DNA of 64,000 bases from an uncultured Bacteroidota bacterium (GCA_937861115.1 CALMBD010000302.1:1-64000), one strand, 5' to 3'. Counted from the first letter of the stretch, positions 1 to 7,948 are shown. Program-made: numbers and translations. The notes: a model not told the origin generated them from the letters alone.

Positions 1-30
1 ACCCGAAACCCGAAACCCGAAACCCGAAAC
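1..30. repeat. Heptanucleotide tandem repeat (ACCCGAA)
   Basis: Four exact head-to-tail copies of ACCCGAA plus two bases lie directly before rfbA and may continue left of the window. Heptamer repeats recur in this window (10438-10507 inside a gene, a decayed trace at 22214-22234). No function is evident; it lies in what should be the leader or promoter of rfbA. Confidence 0.85.
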
Positions 31-40
31 CACACCCACT

Positions 41-916
41 ATGAAAGGTATCATTCTCGCCGGCGGTCTCGGTACCCGGCTGTATCCATTAACGCTCGCT
101 GTGAGCAAGCAACTCATGCCGGTGTACGACAAGCCGATGATATACTATCCGCTCAGCACGCTCATGCTGGCGGGCATCCGCGACGTGCTGATTATCTCCA
201 CGCCTTACGACCTGCCTAAGTTCCGCCAGCTCTTCGGCGATGGCAGTGAACTGGGCATGAATTTCTCCTATGTGGAACAGCACGTCCCCAACGGCCTGGC
301 CCAGGCATTCGTGCTGGGCGAGTCCTTCATCGGCGCCGATCCGGCCGCCCTTATCCTTGGTGACAACATCTTCTACGGCGCCGGTCTGGGCGATATGATG
401 CGCACCTGCATCAGTCCCGCCGGAGGCATCATCTTCGCTTACCAGGTGGCTGATCCCGAGCGGTATGGCGTAGTAGAATTTGACAAAAACTTCAAGGCGC
501 TCAGCATTGAGGAGAAGCCTGCGCAGCCGAAAAGCCACTATGCCGTGCCCGGACTCTATTTCTACAACAACAGTGTTGTGGATATAGCCAAAAACCTGAA
601 GCCCAGCCCGCGGGGCGAGTACGAGATCACCGATGTGAACAAAATCTATCTGGCGCAGGGCAATCTGGAAGTGCGCGTTATGGGGCGCGGCTATGCCTGG
701 CTTGATACGGGCACCCATGAGTCGCTCATGCAGGCCGGGCATTTCGTGCAGGCCATCGAAGACCGGCAAGGCCTTAAGATCGGCTGCATTGAAGAGATCG
801 CCTGGGAAATGGGCTTTATTGACGACGAGGGACTGGAGCGTCTGGGACAGAAATACCTGAAAAGCGGATATGGCGAGTACCTGTTGAATTTGTTGAAAAC
901 ACAGACATGGAAATAG
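41..916 (+). CDS. rfbA: Glucose-1-phosphate thymidylyltransferase
   Basis: Makes dTDP-glucose from glucose-1-phosphate and dTTP, the first step of dTDP-L-rhamnose synthesis, in the cytoplasm. The 291-residue length is normal for RfbA/RmlA. The N-terminal nucleotide-binding loop reads [11 protein letters not shown] (residues 8-18); LGDN near 106-109 carries the metal-binding aspartate, and EKP near 157 fits the sugar-phosphate site. The start at 41 puts the signature loop at the expected distance from the N-terminus. Of the other rhamnose genes only rfbC is in the window, 26 kb away and in the opposite orientation; rfbB and rfbD are absent. The 3' end overlaps the next gene by 10 bases. Confidence 0.95.
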   Translation: MKGIILAGGLGTRLYPLTLAVSKQLMPVYDKPMIYYPLSTLMLAGIRDVLIISTPYDLPKFRQLFGDGSELGMNFSYVEQHVPNGLAQAFVLGESFIGADPAALILGDNIFYGAGLGDMMRTCISPAGGIIFAYQVADPERYGVVEFDKNFKALSIEEKPAQPKSHYAVPGLYFYNNSVVDIAKNLKPSPRGEYEITDVNKIYLAQGNLEVRVMGRGYAWLDTGTHESLMQAGHFVQAIEDRQGLKIGCIEEIAWEMGFIDDEGLERLGQKYLKSGYGEYLLNLLKTQTWK

Positions 917-1464
917 CCTTCGGTCTCCTTATTCTGGCCATTGTGGTTGTTGGCCTGATCAATCGCGGGCGGCAGAAGCGCGACTGGCTGCAGGAAGAAC
1001 GCTATGATGAAAGCGGCGCCTGGGTCGACAAACGCTCCGGCGAGCGCGGCACCTTCGGGTCGCTGGACAGGGAACGCGAAACAGAACGGGCTGCGATCGC
1101 CCGGCAGGGCCGGGTGAATGAACTGGGCCGGCTCGTGCGGGATCACATGATCGAATATTACCCCGGTTTCCATACCCGCAGCGACGATCAGATAAAGGCG
1201 TACAGCGCTTTTGCGCGCAGCAAAGCGTCCGATCTGATCGGGGTTATCGAACTTCTGAACAGCGGACAACTGCCGAAGCAGCCGGACCCGCTACCCTCCG
1301 GCACACCGGAAATACAGGCGCTGAAAAAGAAAATGATGGACTATGCCTATTCCGTTTTCCCCGGACTGCTGGATATGGAAATGGAAGCGATCAAAACATT
1401 TGATCGGGTATGCGGCGATTTTGCGGAGCAAATGTTTGAAGGTGTCCGCTCCCTCGATGTATAA
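907..1464 (+). CDS. Small membrane-anchored protein, unknown function
   Basis: A 185-residue protein I do not recognise. It begins with one hydrophobic segment (about residues 3-19, [14 protein letters not shown]) followed by a long, charged, mostly helical soluble part, so it is probably anchored with its C-terminus in the cytoplasm. [14 protein letters not shown] stretch follows the anchor. Its ATG overlaps the end of rfbA by 10 bases, implying translational coupling and a shared transcript that ends at the hairpin at 1467-1499. No catalytic motif is visible. The reading frame is supported by the overlap and codon use, not by homology. Confidence 0.7.
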   Translation: MEIAFGLLILAIVVVGLINRGRQKRDWLQEERYDESGAWVDKRSGERGTFGSLDRERETERAAIARQGRVNELGRLVRDHMIEYYPGFHTRSDDQIKAYSAFARSKASDLIGVIELLNSGQLPKQPDPLPSGTPEIQALKKKMMDYAYSVFPGLLDMEMEAIKTFDRVCGDFAEQMFEGVRSLDV

Positions 1465-1466
1465 AA

Positions 1467-1499
1467 AATAGCCGGGCAGCAACATGCCGCCCGGCTATT
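1467..1499. terminator. Bidirectional terminator between convergent genes
   Basis: A perfect 11-bp inverted repeat (AATAGCCGGGC / GCCCGGCTATT) with an 11-nt loop, preceded by an A-run on the plus strand. It serves the rfbA transcript and the converging TPR gene. Confidence 0.75.
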
Positions 1500-1522
1500 C
1501 TTCACCACTTATCACTTGCCAC

Positions 1523-2356
1523 TCACTTCGCCAGTTTCTGGCACTCCGCCAGCAAAAACTCTGCTTTAGGGCGGAAGCGTACGTTGGGGTCATTCTCGCC
1601 GAATTTCTTCTGCATAAAAAACTTCAGTTCGGGGATGGCCTCTGCGTAACGTTTGGCGTGGTACAGGCAATCGCCCTTGCGCAGGCGTGCAAGCCAGTGA
1701 ATGGGCTGCACGGCAAGTGAAAGCCTGATGGTATTATCAAAGTCCTGAACAGCGTTTTCCCAATCGTTTTTCAGCATCCGCATTTTACCGCGGCCATAAT
1801 GGGGCTCGGGGTTGTGCGGGTTAATATCGATGCTTTTGGAAAAGTCGTACAGCGCATCGTTGTAATTCTTCAGTTTGTAGTTCACATAGCCACGGCGTTC
1901 GTAAGCCAGGGCATGGCGTTCGTATTTAGAGATCGCGTTGCTCAAGGCCTCGGAAGCCATCTCCATACCGCCCTGCTGTGCGAGTTCCCGGCCGCGCAGG
2001 TATTCGGTTACCGCAGTTTTATCAGACAGGGGCTCGATATTGTATTCCGCCAGGATTTGGCCATTCTGCACCCACCACGCGCCTACTTTGCCGGCCATGG
2101 CAAACTGGGCAATCTCCTTCAGCAATGCCGTGGTACTGCGCCAGTGCTTCTCCGTGCTCATCAGCACCTGTTGGGGTACGGTGAGCGCATAGTCGTCGGC
2201 ACTGAACACATCATCGGCTTTCAGCAGGATGTCCGTTTTGAAATAATTTTCAATACGGTTGTTCCAATGGTTTAACACCATGTTGTACGTGCGTTCGGAG
2301 CCGAATTCCAAACGGCCTTTGAAAATCAATTTGAGTTGTTGTGGTTGCGTAATCAT
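1523..2356 (-). CDS. TPR-repeat protein
   Basis: A 277-residue protein without a signal peptide. The N-terminal ~120 residues have no motif I can name. From about residue 125 there are tandem tetratricopeptide-like helices: ALAYERRGYVNYKLKNYNDA and PEPHYGRGKMRMLKNDWENA show the conserved G/A-Y and N-A positions of TPRs, and a third unit covers WLARLRKGDCLYHAKRYAEA. TPR arrays are protein-binding scaffolds; the partner cannot be told. It converges on the rfbA unit and is separated from fadD by a 541-bp AT-rich gap. Confidence 0.8.
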   Translation of the reverse strand: MITQPQQLKLIFKGRLEFGSERTYNMVLNHWNNRIENYFKTDILLKADDVFSADDYALTVPQQVLMSTEKHWRSTTALLKEIAQFAMAGKVGAWWVQNGQILAEYNIEPLSDKTAVTEYLRGRELAQQGGMEMASEALSNAISKYERHALAYERRGYVNYKLKNYNDALYDFSKSIDINPHNPEPHYGRGKMRMLKNDWENAVQDFDNTIRLSLAVQPIHWLARLRKGDCLYHAKRYAEAIPELKFFMQKKFGENDPNVRFRPKAEFLLAECQKLAK

Positions 2357-2897
2357 CCTGCCCGCTGTTGAATGGTATACTGAAAAAAACTGATTTCATT
2401 GGCGGATTATGGGGGTGGAAAAGCACACGAAGCATCAGCGATTGGCGACTCTGAAACCGCCAATGCTCAAATTGCCGTTAAAACGTGGATAATGACCCTT
2501 TCCCAAAGAAACCGGCTAACCTGCGAAAGGTTCCGGTATGAAGGTGATGCTTTCCCAAAAGGACTACAAAAGTGCAATTTTTTAACTGAAAGTACAACTT
2601 TGGATACAAGGAATTTACAAAAAAATTATTTGTGTCTAATGAATAGAGCAAATTTAATTCTTAAATAGCGCCCTGTTCAGGCGTTTTCCCCAAATAAAAA
2701 GGAAGTCTTGCGGGAGTAATTTTTTTAATTCTTCATGTATGCACGTCTTTTAAGTTTTTTTTCAAATTTTTACCGAAACAATCCTCAACAATACAAAAAC
2801 AAAATTTTTACAATTTGTTTTATATGTTGCCGGGCTTCGGCCAGGGCGTACCATATCCTTCCGGCATGCCGGGGCATTCATTCTGAGAAAAGTCACT
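2357..2897. other. AT-rich intergenic gap, no gene seen
   Basis: Divergent spacer between the TPR gene and the acyl-CoA synthetase. Short frames here have no start context or family resemblance. It must hold both promoters; a weak TTTG ... ATTATTTG pair lies around 2597-2635 but its 22-nt spacing is poor, so I do not call it. Nothing else stands out. Confidence 0.6.
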
Positions 2898-4721
2898 ATG
2901 ACAGAAAGACGTATTTTTGATTACCTGCACGACCAACTGCGCGACCACCCGCAACAACGAGCCTTTGGATCCAAAAAAGGAGGTCAGTGGACCTATTTAT
3001 CTACCGCTGAAATTGCCGAACTGGCAAACAGGGCCAGTCTGGGATTCCTGAATATGGGGCTGAAGCCGGGCGACAAGGTTGCTACCGTTGTGTACCAGGC
3101 ATTTCCGGAGTGGGTCGCCATCGAATATGCCCTTTCCCAAATTGGTGTGCTCAATGTGCCGATGTACCCGACGATCAGTTCGCGTGAATACGAATACATC
3201 CTGAACGAATCGGAGGCGAAACTCTGTATTGTCGGAGATGGCGATTTATATGATAAGGTATTGAAAGCCAAAGAGAAAGTCCCTGGTCTGGGGGAAGTGC
3301 TGACCTTCTTTGATCACCCCGATGTGCGCCGGTGGGACAGCATCCTGGCCCCTGCGGATGCCGATTTTTCAGCGGTGAGGGCGGTCAGCAATACCATCGG
3401 CCCCGACGACCTGGCGACCCTGATCTATACTTCCGGCACTACGGGCAATCCCAAGGGTGTCATGCTCACCCACCGCAATATCATCTTTAATGTTGAAGCG
3501 TTGAGGCGGATTGCACCGATTGGGCCCGGTGATATTATCCTGAGTTTTTTGCCGGTCAGTCACGTATACGAGCGTGTGGCCGTGTACGCCTATACGGCCT
3601 ATTCCGCGTCTGTTACGTTTACCGGAACCGACAATCTGGGTGGCGATAAAGGCGACCTGAAAGCCATACGACCGCATTTCTTTACCTGCGTGCCTCGTTT
3701 GTTGGAAAAGGTATATGAAAGAATTTATGCCAGGGGGCTGGAACTGAGCGGGGTTCAGCGCGCGCTTTTCTTTTGGGCGCTCGATCTGTCCGAAAAATGG
3801 GAATTCGACCAGAAACCTTCGGGTTTGACTGCTTTGAAATGGAAAATCGCCGATCTCCTGATCTTCTCAAAATGGCGCGAAGCCCTGGGGGGGCGTGTAA
3901 AGGGCATGATCACTGCTGCAAGTGCCTGTCCCATGCGGGTATTGCGCACCTTTAACGCTGCCGGTATCCCTGTGCGGGAAGGGTACGGCCTGTCGGAGGC
4001 TGCTCCCGGACTGAGTTTTAATGGTTTCCGGGAAGGGGAGGCGTTGCTGGGTACGGTTGGCCCCGCGCTGGAAGGCGTAGACCTTATTATTGAACAGGGA
4101 CCCGACTTCAGGCCCGGCGAAGGCGAAATACTGGCCCGGAGTCCGGGTATCATGAAAGGGTATTACAAACAGCCGGAAAAAACGGCTGAAATGATCCGGG
4201 AGATTAACGGCGAACAGTGGCTGGCGACAGGGGACGTCGGGATGTTTGTAGACGGCCCGGGTGGAAAAAAATTCCTGAAAATAACGGATCGCAAGAAAGA
4301 ACTGCTGAAAACCAGCGGTGGAAAGTATGTGGCGCCGACACCGATTGAATCGATCTTCAAAGAACACCGCCTCGTAGAGCAGGTCATGATTGTCGGAGAA
4401 AACCTGAAGTTCGTATCGGCGCTGATCGTTCCTTCCGAGGAAGGATTGCGCGAGTGGTTCATAAAGCACAACATGGATTGGACGGGGCTGGCTGCGGCAA
4501 TTCGCAACCCAAAGGTTATTGAGCGTTATCAAATGCTGGTGGACCGGGTCAATCCCAATTTCTCGCACGCGGAGCAGGTCAAAAAGTTTGCACTGCTTTC
4601 CGGTACCTGGGAGTCTGTTAAGGCCGATGGCTCGGATGCCGAACTCACGCCAACCCTGAAGTTGAAGCGCCGTGTGATCATGCAAAAATTTGCCAGTGAA
4701 ATCGAAGCCATGTATCAATAG
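2898..4721 (+). CDS. fadD: Long-chain fatty-acid--CoA ligase (AMP-binding)
   Basis: Activates fatty acids to acyl-CoA through an acyl-adenylate; cytoplasmic or membrane-peripheral. At 607 residues it matches the long Bacteroidota FadD/FAA1 type. The AMP-binding signature IYTSGTTGNPKGVMLTH lies near residues 175-191, the A5 motif GYGLSEAAP near 361-369, and the ATGDVG ... TDRKKELLKTSGGKYVAP region near 440-475 carries the ribose-binding aspartate and the hinge to the C-terminal lid. It has no close partner gene; the next 1.5 kb hold four small-RNA elements on the opposite strand, the first ending 25 bp from its stop. Confidence 0.93.
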   Translation: MTERRIFDYLHDQLRDHPQQRAFGSKKGGQWTYLSTAEIAELANRASLGFLNMGLKPGDKVATVVYQAFPEWVAIEYALSQIGVLNVPMYPTISSREYEYILNESEAKLCIVGDGDLYDKVLKAKEKVPGLGEVLTFFDHPDVRRWDSILAPADADFSAVRAVSNTIGPDDLATLIYTSGTTGNPKGVMLTHRNIIFNVEALRRIAPIGPGDIILSFLPVSHVYERVAVYAYTAYSASVTFTGTDNLGGDKGDLKAIRPHFFTCVPRLLEKVYERIYARGLELSGVQRALFFWALDLSEKWEFDQKPSGLTALKWKIADLLIFSKWREALGGRVKGMITAASACPMRVLRTFNAAGIPVREGYGLSEAAPGLSFNGFREGEALLGTVGPALEGVDLIIEQGPDFRPGEGEILARSPGIMKGYYKQPEKTAEMIREINGEQWLATGDVGMFVDGPGGKKFLKITDRKKELLKTSGGKYVAPTPIESIFKEHRLVEQVMIVGENLKFVSALIVPSEEGLREWFIKHNMDWTGLAAAIRNPKVIERYQMLVDRVNPNFSHAEQVKKFALLSGTWESVKADGSDAELTPTLKLKRRVIMQKFASEIEAMYQ

Positions 4722-4746
4722 GGGTGGACGCTGTTGGGTATGGGGT

Positions 4747-4868
4747 AAAAAAAACGCGGTGCTCGTTTGCACCGCGCCGGATAATCCGTATAATCTCATG
4801 AAAACTGTCGAATTTGCTGGTCAATACGCATCACCTCATGTCGTTCCTCATCTCTATTTCGTATTGAC
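4747..4868 (-). ncRNA. Candidate small RNA, tandem copy 1
   Basis: Predicted 122-nt RNA read from the minus strand. The 5' end forms stem P1 (GTCAATACG at 4868-4860 with CGTATTGAC at 4828-4820, 9 bp) closing a 31-nt purine-rich loop. Then comes the core shared by all copies, ATTCG ... TTTCATGAGATTATACGG, a mini-hairpin P2 (CGGA-TTA-TCCG), and a terminator stem P3 (GCACCGCG... 8 bp, loop AAACGA on this strand) at 4755-4776 followed by a U-tract (4754-4747). Relative to copies 3 and 4, P3 carries a T-A pair in place of C-G on the plus strand, a compensatory change. I do not recognise the family. Confidence 0.75.
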
Positions 4869-4872
4869 AGTA

Positions 4873-4903
4873 CAAAGGTGCAGCACTTTGTTGCCGCTGG
4901 AAA
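4873..4903 (-). promoter_or_regulatory. Promoter of small RNA copy 1
   Basis: On the minus strand TTTC, 19 nt, CACCTTTG. This fits the Bacteroidota -33 TTTG and -7 TAnnTTTG pattern except for C for T at the first -7 base and C for G in the -33 box. The -7 G lies 5 nt before the first base of stem P1, so the RNA should begin at or next to P1. Confidence 0.65.
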
Positions 4904-5081
4904 GGACATTAAAGCGCGTGCCTTAGCCCGGTATTTCAGGGTAAACCGGGCAGGTTTTTTCTGTATAAGGCTGATTTTAAATTGTTTATATAAAATTTCG
5001 ACAAACGGAAATGTCGAAATAGCCATCCTGTTTGCAGGATACTCCTGTTGGCTTCAGGTTCGAGCCGGGTAATGCAGGGGC

Positions 5082-5203
5082 AAAAAAAAACGCAACGCTC
5101 GTTTGCGCCGCGCCGGTGACCCGTATAATCTCATGAAATGTAGCGAATTTGTTGGTCAATACTTGATCCGCAATTCATTCCGTCTTCGTTGTTCCGTATT
5201 GAC
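5082..5203 (-). ncRNA. Candidate small RNA, tandem copy 2
   Basis: Same architecture and same predicted length (122 nt) as copy 1. P1 pairs GTCAATAC (5203-5196) with GTATTGAC (5162-5155); P2 is CGG-GTCA-CCG; the core ATTCG ... TTTCATGAGATTATACGG is kept. The terminal stem at 5091-5112 has two changes that would be A-C mismatches if the plus strand were transcribed but G-U wobbles in a minus-strand RNA, which argues for minus-strand transcription. A U-tract of nine follows (5090-5082). Confidence 0.75.
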
Positions 5204-5207
5204 AGTA

Positions 5208-5238
5208 CAAAGGTGCGGCAGTATCCGGCGCCGGGAAA
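5208..5238 (-). promoter_or_regulatory. Promoter of small RNA copy 2
   Basis: TTTC, 19 nt, CACCTTTG on the minus strand, the same spacing as in the other three copies although the spacer sequence itself is different, which points to selection on the two boxes. Confidence 0.65.
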
Positions 5239-5383
5239 GGACAGAAGCATGGCCTCTCAAACCCGGTGTTTAGCGCAAAAATAATCTTCCGGTTTGCTTT
5301 TTTGATTGATAATGAGCGACTTGTGTTCTTATGTCGCGTGCTGTTTTCTCTGAAAATATAACGGAAAGGGTTCCAGTAGGGAC

Positions 5384-5505
5384 AAAAAAAACGCGGCGCT
5401 CGTTTGCGCCGCGCGGTTTCCCGTATATAATCTCATGAAAAGTTTCGAATCAGTGATCAATAATTACCGCCTTTTATCTTGTCGCCGCCGTTATTCTTTA
5501 TTGAT
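5384..5505 (-). ncRNA. Candidate small RNA, tandem copy 3
   Basis: Predicted 122 nt. P1 pairs ATCAATAA (5505-5498) with TTATTGAT (5463-5456): relative to copies 1, 2 and 4 both partners changed at the first and last pairs, so pairing is kept. P2 is CGG-GAAA-CCG with a GNRA tetraloop. The core reads GATTCGAAACTTTTCATGAG then ATTATATACGG, nearly identical to copy 4. The terminal stem (5392-5413) is a perfect 8 bp with a 6-nt loop, then eight U (5391-5384). Confidence 0.78.
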
Positions 5506-5509
5506 GATA

Positions 5510-5540
5510 CAAATGTGCAGGAAGTTGCCTGGGGTGTAAA
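5510..5540 (-). promoter_or_regulatory. Promoter of small RNA copy 3
   Basis: TTTA, 19 nt, CACATTTG on the minus strand, ending 5 nt before stem P1 as in the other copies. Confidence 0.6.
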
Positions 5541-5824
5541 GGACAAAAAAATGTATTTGTTGAGCGGTTCTTTTAGGGCTTTTTAAGCAATTGGAACCAT
5601 TTTATTAAAATATTGAATCATTTAGCGGGTAATTCATTGAATTTATTGAGGCAAAAACTCATTTTGTTGAATGAAAAATACTAAAAACGAATATTTTTTT
5701 ATCAAATTTTTTTAAAAAACCTGATCAGGGCGCCATCGGGGACGCAAAAGAAATATCGGTATATGCGGAAGGAAGGCATGAGACGGGCTGGCTGGCAGGA
5801 TTTGTTGAAAACAGCCCCAGGGGC

Positions 5825-5948
5825 AAAAAAAAACGCGGCGCTCGTTTGCGCCGCGCGGTTTCCCGTATATAATCTCATGAAAAGTTTCGAATCTGTGGTC
5901 AATGATTTGCCGCTTTCTTGTCTCTCGCCGCCGTTATCTTTCATTGAC
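5825..5948 (-). ncRNA. Candidate small RNA, tandem copy 4
   Basis: Predicted 124 nt. P1 pairs GTCAATGA (5948-5941) with TCATTGAC (5905-5898): the seventh pair is G-C where the other copies have A-T, again compensatory. P2 is CGG-GAAA-CCG; the core equals copy 3. The perfect terminal stem is at 5834-5855, followed by nine U (5833-5825). Copies 3 and 4 are closest relatives; between units the sequence is unrelated and AT-rich, so only promoter plus RNA has been kept. Confidence 0.78.
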
Positions 5949-5952
5949 GATA

Positions 5953-5983
5953 CAAAAGTGCAGCATATCTGCACAAGTGCAAA
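5953..5983 (-). promoter_or_regulatory. Promoter of small RNA copy 4
   Basis: TTTG, 19 nt, CACTTTTG on the minus strand: an exact -33 box and a one-mismatch -7 box, the best of the four. Confidence 0.7.
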
Positions 5984-6209
5984 GAACATAAAAACGCATT
6001 TGTTGAATGGATTGTTTGACGGGCGGGAGGGTTTTTTGAATAAAACAAGCAATTAATATCTCCAAAACGTTAAAATTTAGAATAAATCACGCCGTTAATT
6101 GTGGTTTTTTTGGGGTTTTGTTGAAAAAAAATTGATAAAAAGAATCAAAATTTTTTTTAATTTTATTTTTGAAGGCCTGATTTGCCGGAAAAAAAGGAAT
6201 TTGAAAAGG

Positions 6210-6698
6210 TTATTCCAACTCAAGCAGTAGTTGTCCTTTCTCCACAGCGGCGCCTTTCAGCACATTAATGGCCTTGATATGGCCTTCCCCTGCTGCTTTG
6301 ATAACGTTTTCCATTTTCATGGCTTCCAGGATGATGAGCGGGTCTCCCTTTTGGACTGCCTGTCCGGGGCTGACCAGGATGTTGAGTACCAGTCCGGGCA
6401 TGGGGGCTTTTACAGTATTAACTTTCTGGGTTCCGCCGGCACGCAGGCCGAGTTGCCGAACCAGGCGCTCGTAGTGGTCAGCAATCGCGAGGGAATATTT
6501 TGTCCCGTTGATACGCAAGGTATAATGCCGGGTGGCATAGTCGACTTCGATCAATTCGGCGTGATAGGTTTTGCCGAGGTGGATCAGGTGGAATTTTCCT
6601 TCGCCGTCGGGTATCAGGTCCAGTTGCTTGGCCTGTTCGGGATCGATTTCAAACTGATGCTGATCATTGGCGGAAATCTGGAAAGGTTCGCGGATCAT
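6210..6698 (-). CDS. Biotin carboxyl carrier protein of an acyl-CoA carboxylase
   Basis: A 162-residue biotinylated subunit that carries carboxyl groups between biotin carboxylase and carboxyltransferase. The C-terminal biotinyl domain (about 92-162) has the motif EAMKMENVI with the biotin-accepting Lys128, preceded by the APMPG turn. The ~90-residue N-terminal part resembles the linker or BT-like region of acetyl/propionyl-CoA carboxylase subunits. No carboxylase or transferase subunit is nearby. Its ATG overlaps the stop of the upstream phosphatase gene (ATGA, 6695-6698), so the two are cotranscribed. The 226 bp between it and the small-RNA array are very AT-rich. Confidence 0.88.
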   Translation of the reverse strand: MIREPFQISANDQHQFEIDPEQAKQLDLIPDGEGKFHLIHLGKTYHAELIEVDYATRHYTLRINGTKYSLAIADHYERLVRQLGLRAGGTQKVNTVKAPMPGLVLNILVSPGQAVQKGDPLIILEAMKMENVIKAAGEGHIKAINVLKGAAVEKGQLLLELE

Positions 6699-7948
6699 TT
6701 TTTGCCAAAGAATTTACAGGTAAGTACGGTGATGTCATCGGGGTAGGGCTGGCGTTCGCGATAGGCTTCGATGTGTGCCAGCAGCCGGGTATTGAGTTCC
6801 CTGGCATCGGCCCGGGCGTTTTCGCGAAGAAAAGCGATAAGTTTGTCTTCGCCGAAATCCATTCCGGCTTTGTTCCGGATGTCGGTCAGTCCGTCTGTGT
6901 AGGAAAACAACACAGCCTCTTCTTCGATGACTACGCTACCCATTTCCAGAAATGGCAGTTCGGAGAGCCACCCGAGCACGGTACATCCTTTTTTCAGGGG
7001 CGTCACCTCGCCTTTCATCATCAGCAGCGGCGGGGCGTGCCCGGCATTGATGTAGTGTAGCGTCCGGTTGCCGGCATTGTATTTTGCCAGGAAAAGGGTA
7101 ATAAACTTGTCGCCTTGGGTAACCCGGTGTACGGCGGCGTTCATTTCACAGACGATTTCTTCAAGAGTTGTCCGCCGGGTGATCAGCGCATGAAAGTTTG
7201 CCTGGAAATTGGCCATCAGCAGAGCAGCCGATACGCCTTTCCCGGTGATATCGGCTATACAGAACGCAATATTGCCATCAGGGAACTCCACGACATCGTA
7301 GTAGTCGCCGCCAACGGCAAAGTGGGGTTTGTAAATACTGGACAGCTGGTAATCGCTGCCGGACGGCAATTGCGACGGGACGAGTGTGCGCTGTATCTCG
7401 GCGGCAACTTCCACCTCGCGGTTGAGTACTTCCTGGCGCAGTTGCTGCTTGAACAAGCGTTTGTTCTCGATAGCCACCGCGATCACATTGGTGATGGTGG
7501 TGACAAACTGCACCTTGTTATATACATCGTCGTCGTCGCCAAAACCGCCGATAAACGCATAGGCGATCGGTTCGTTCTTGTGCATAACCGGTACAACCAG
7601 GTCGAACTCCCGGAAAAGGGGGTGGCTGCTGTTTTCCAGCCCCTGCTTGGTGCGGAATCGCTTCAACTCTTCGTTGATATCCTGTTCGAGCAGGTTTCCG
7701 TCGATACCCGAGGAACTCATGCACTCCCATTTGCCCGCTTCCTTGAAAAAAAGCGCCATTTTGCGAATGCCGATTTCCCACCTCAAAAAGGAGTTATACA
7801 TGTTAAACAGCCCGTCAGCCGATACATTTTCGTTAATAGCCTGCGTAATTGTCAGCAAACTATTGATCTGCAGCTGCTTAAGATTAACTTCGCGCTCTAA
7901 TTTCTCAATGCGTGAAAGTGTCCTTTTTATTTCCTGTAGTTCAGGCAT
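6695..7948 (-). CDS. SpoIIE/RsbU-type PP2C serine phosphatase with N-terminal sensor region
   Basis: A 417-residue cytoplasmic phosphatase. Residues 1-30 are a likely coiled coil; about 30-180 look like a GAF-type sensor; about 190-415 form the SpoIIE/PP2C domain with metal-binding motifs VGGDYYDVV, IADITGKGVSAALLMA, NAGHAPPLL, SYTDGLTD and PDDITVL in the usual order. RsbU-type enzymes dephosphorylate anti-anti-sigma factors; no STAS or anti-sigma partner is encoded nearby, so the target is unknown. It overlaps the biotin carrier gene by 4 bases; whether that coupling has meaning is unclear. Confidence 0.88.
   Translation of the reverse strand: MPELQEIKRTLSRIEKLEREVNLKQLQINSLLTITQAINENVSADGLFNMYNSFLRWEIGIRKMALFFKEAGKWECMSSSGIDGNLLEQDINEELKRFRTKQGLENSSHPLFREFDLVVPVMHKNEPIAYAFIGGFGDDDDVYNKVQFVTTITNVIAVAIENKRLFKQQLRQEVLNREVEVAAEIQRTLVPSQLPSGSDYQLSSIYKPHFAVGGDYYDVVEFPDGNIAFCIADITGKGVSAALLMANFQANFHALITRRTTLEEIVCEMNAAVHRVTQGDKFITLFLAKYNAGNRTLHYINAGHAPPLLMMKGEVTPLKKGCTVLGWLSELPFLEMGSVVIEEEAVLFSYTDGLTDIRNKAGMDFGEDKLIAFLRENARADARELNTRLLAHIEAYRERQPYPDDITVLTCKFFGKK

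Noticed and set aside
1..30. Telomere-like repeat or contig-end artefact
   Set aside because: Heptamer tracts also occur inside the window (10438-10507), so this is most simply a genomic short tandem repeat.
2735..2920. A 61-codon frame before fadD
   Set aside because: It overlaps the fadD start, lies in AT-rich spacer and has no recognisable features.
5058..5072. tRNA-like GGTTCGAGCC string
   Set aside because: No acceptor stem, D-arm or anticodon arm can be formed around it.
4780..5870. Short peptides beginning M-R-L-Y encoded in the small-RNA copies on the minus strand
   Set aside because: Copies 1 and 2 differ by one base between the ATG and the terminal stem, so the reading frame is not kept while the RNA pairing is; the frames also run into the poly-T terminator. 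The conserved property is the RNA structure.
4747..5983. CRISPR array or ordinary tandem duplication
   Set aside because: Units are 120+ nt, 300-440 bp apart, and contain promoter and terminator elements; there is no constant short repeat/spacer pattern and no cas gene.
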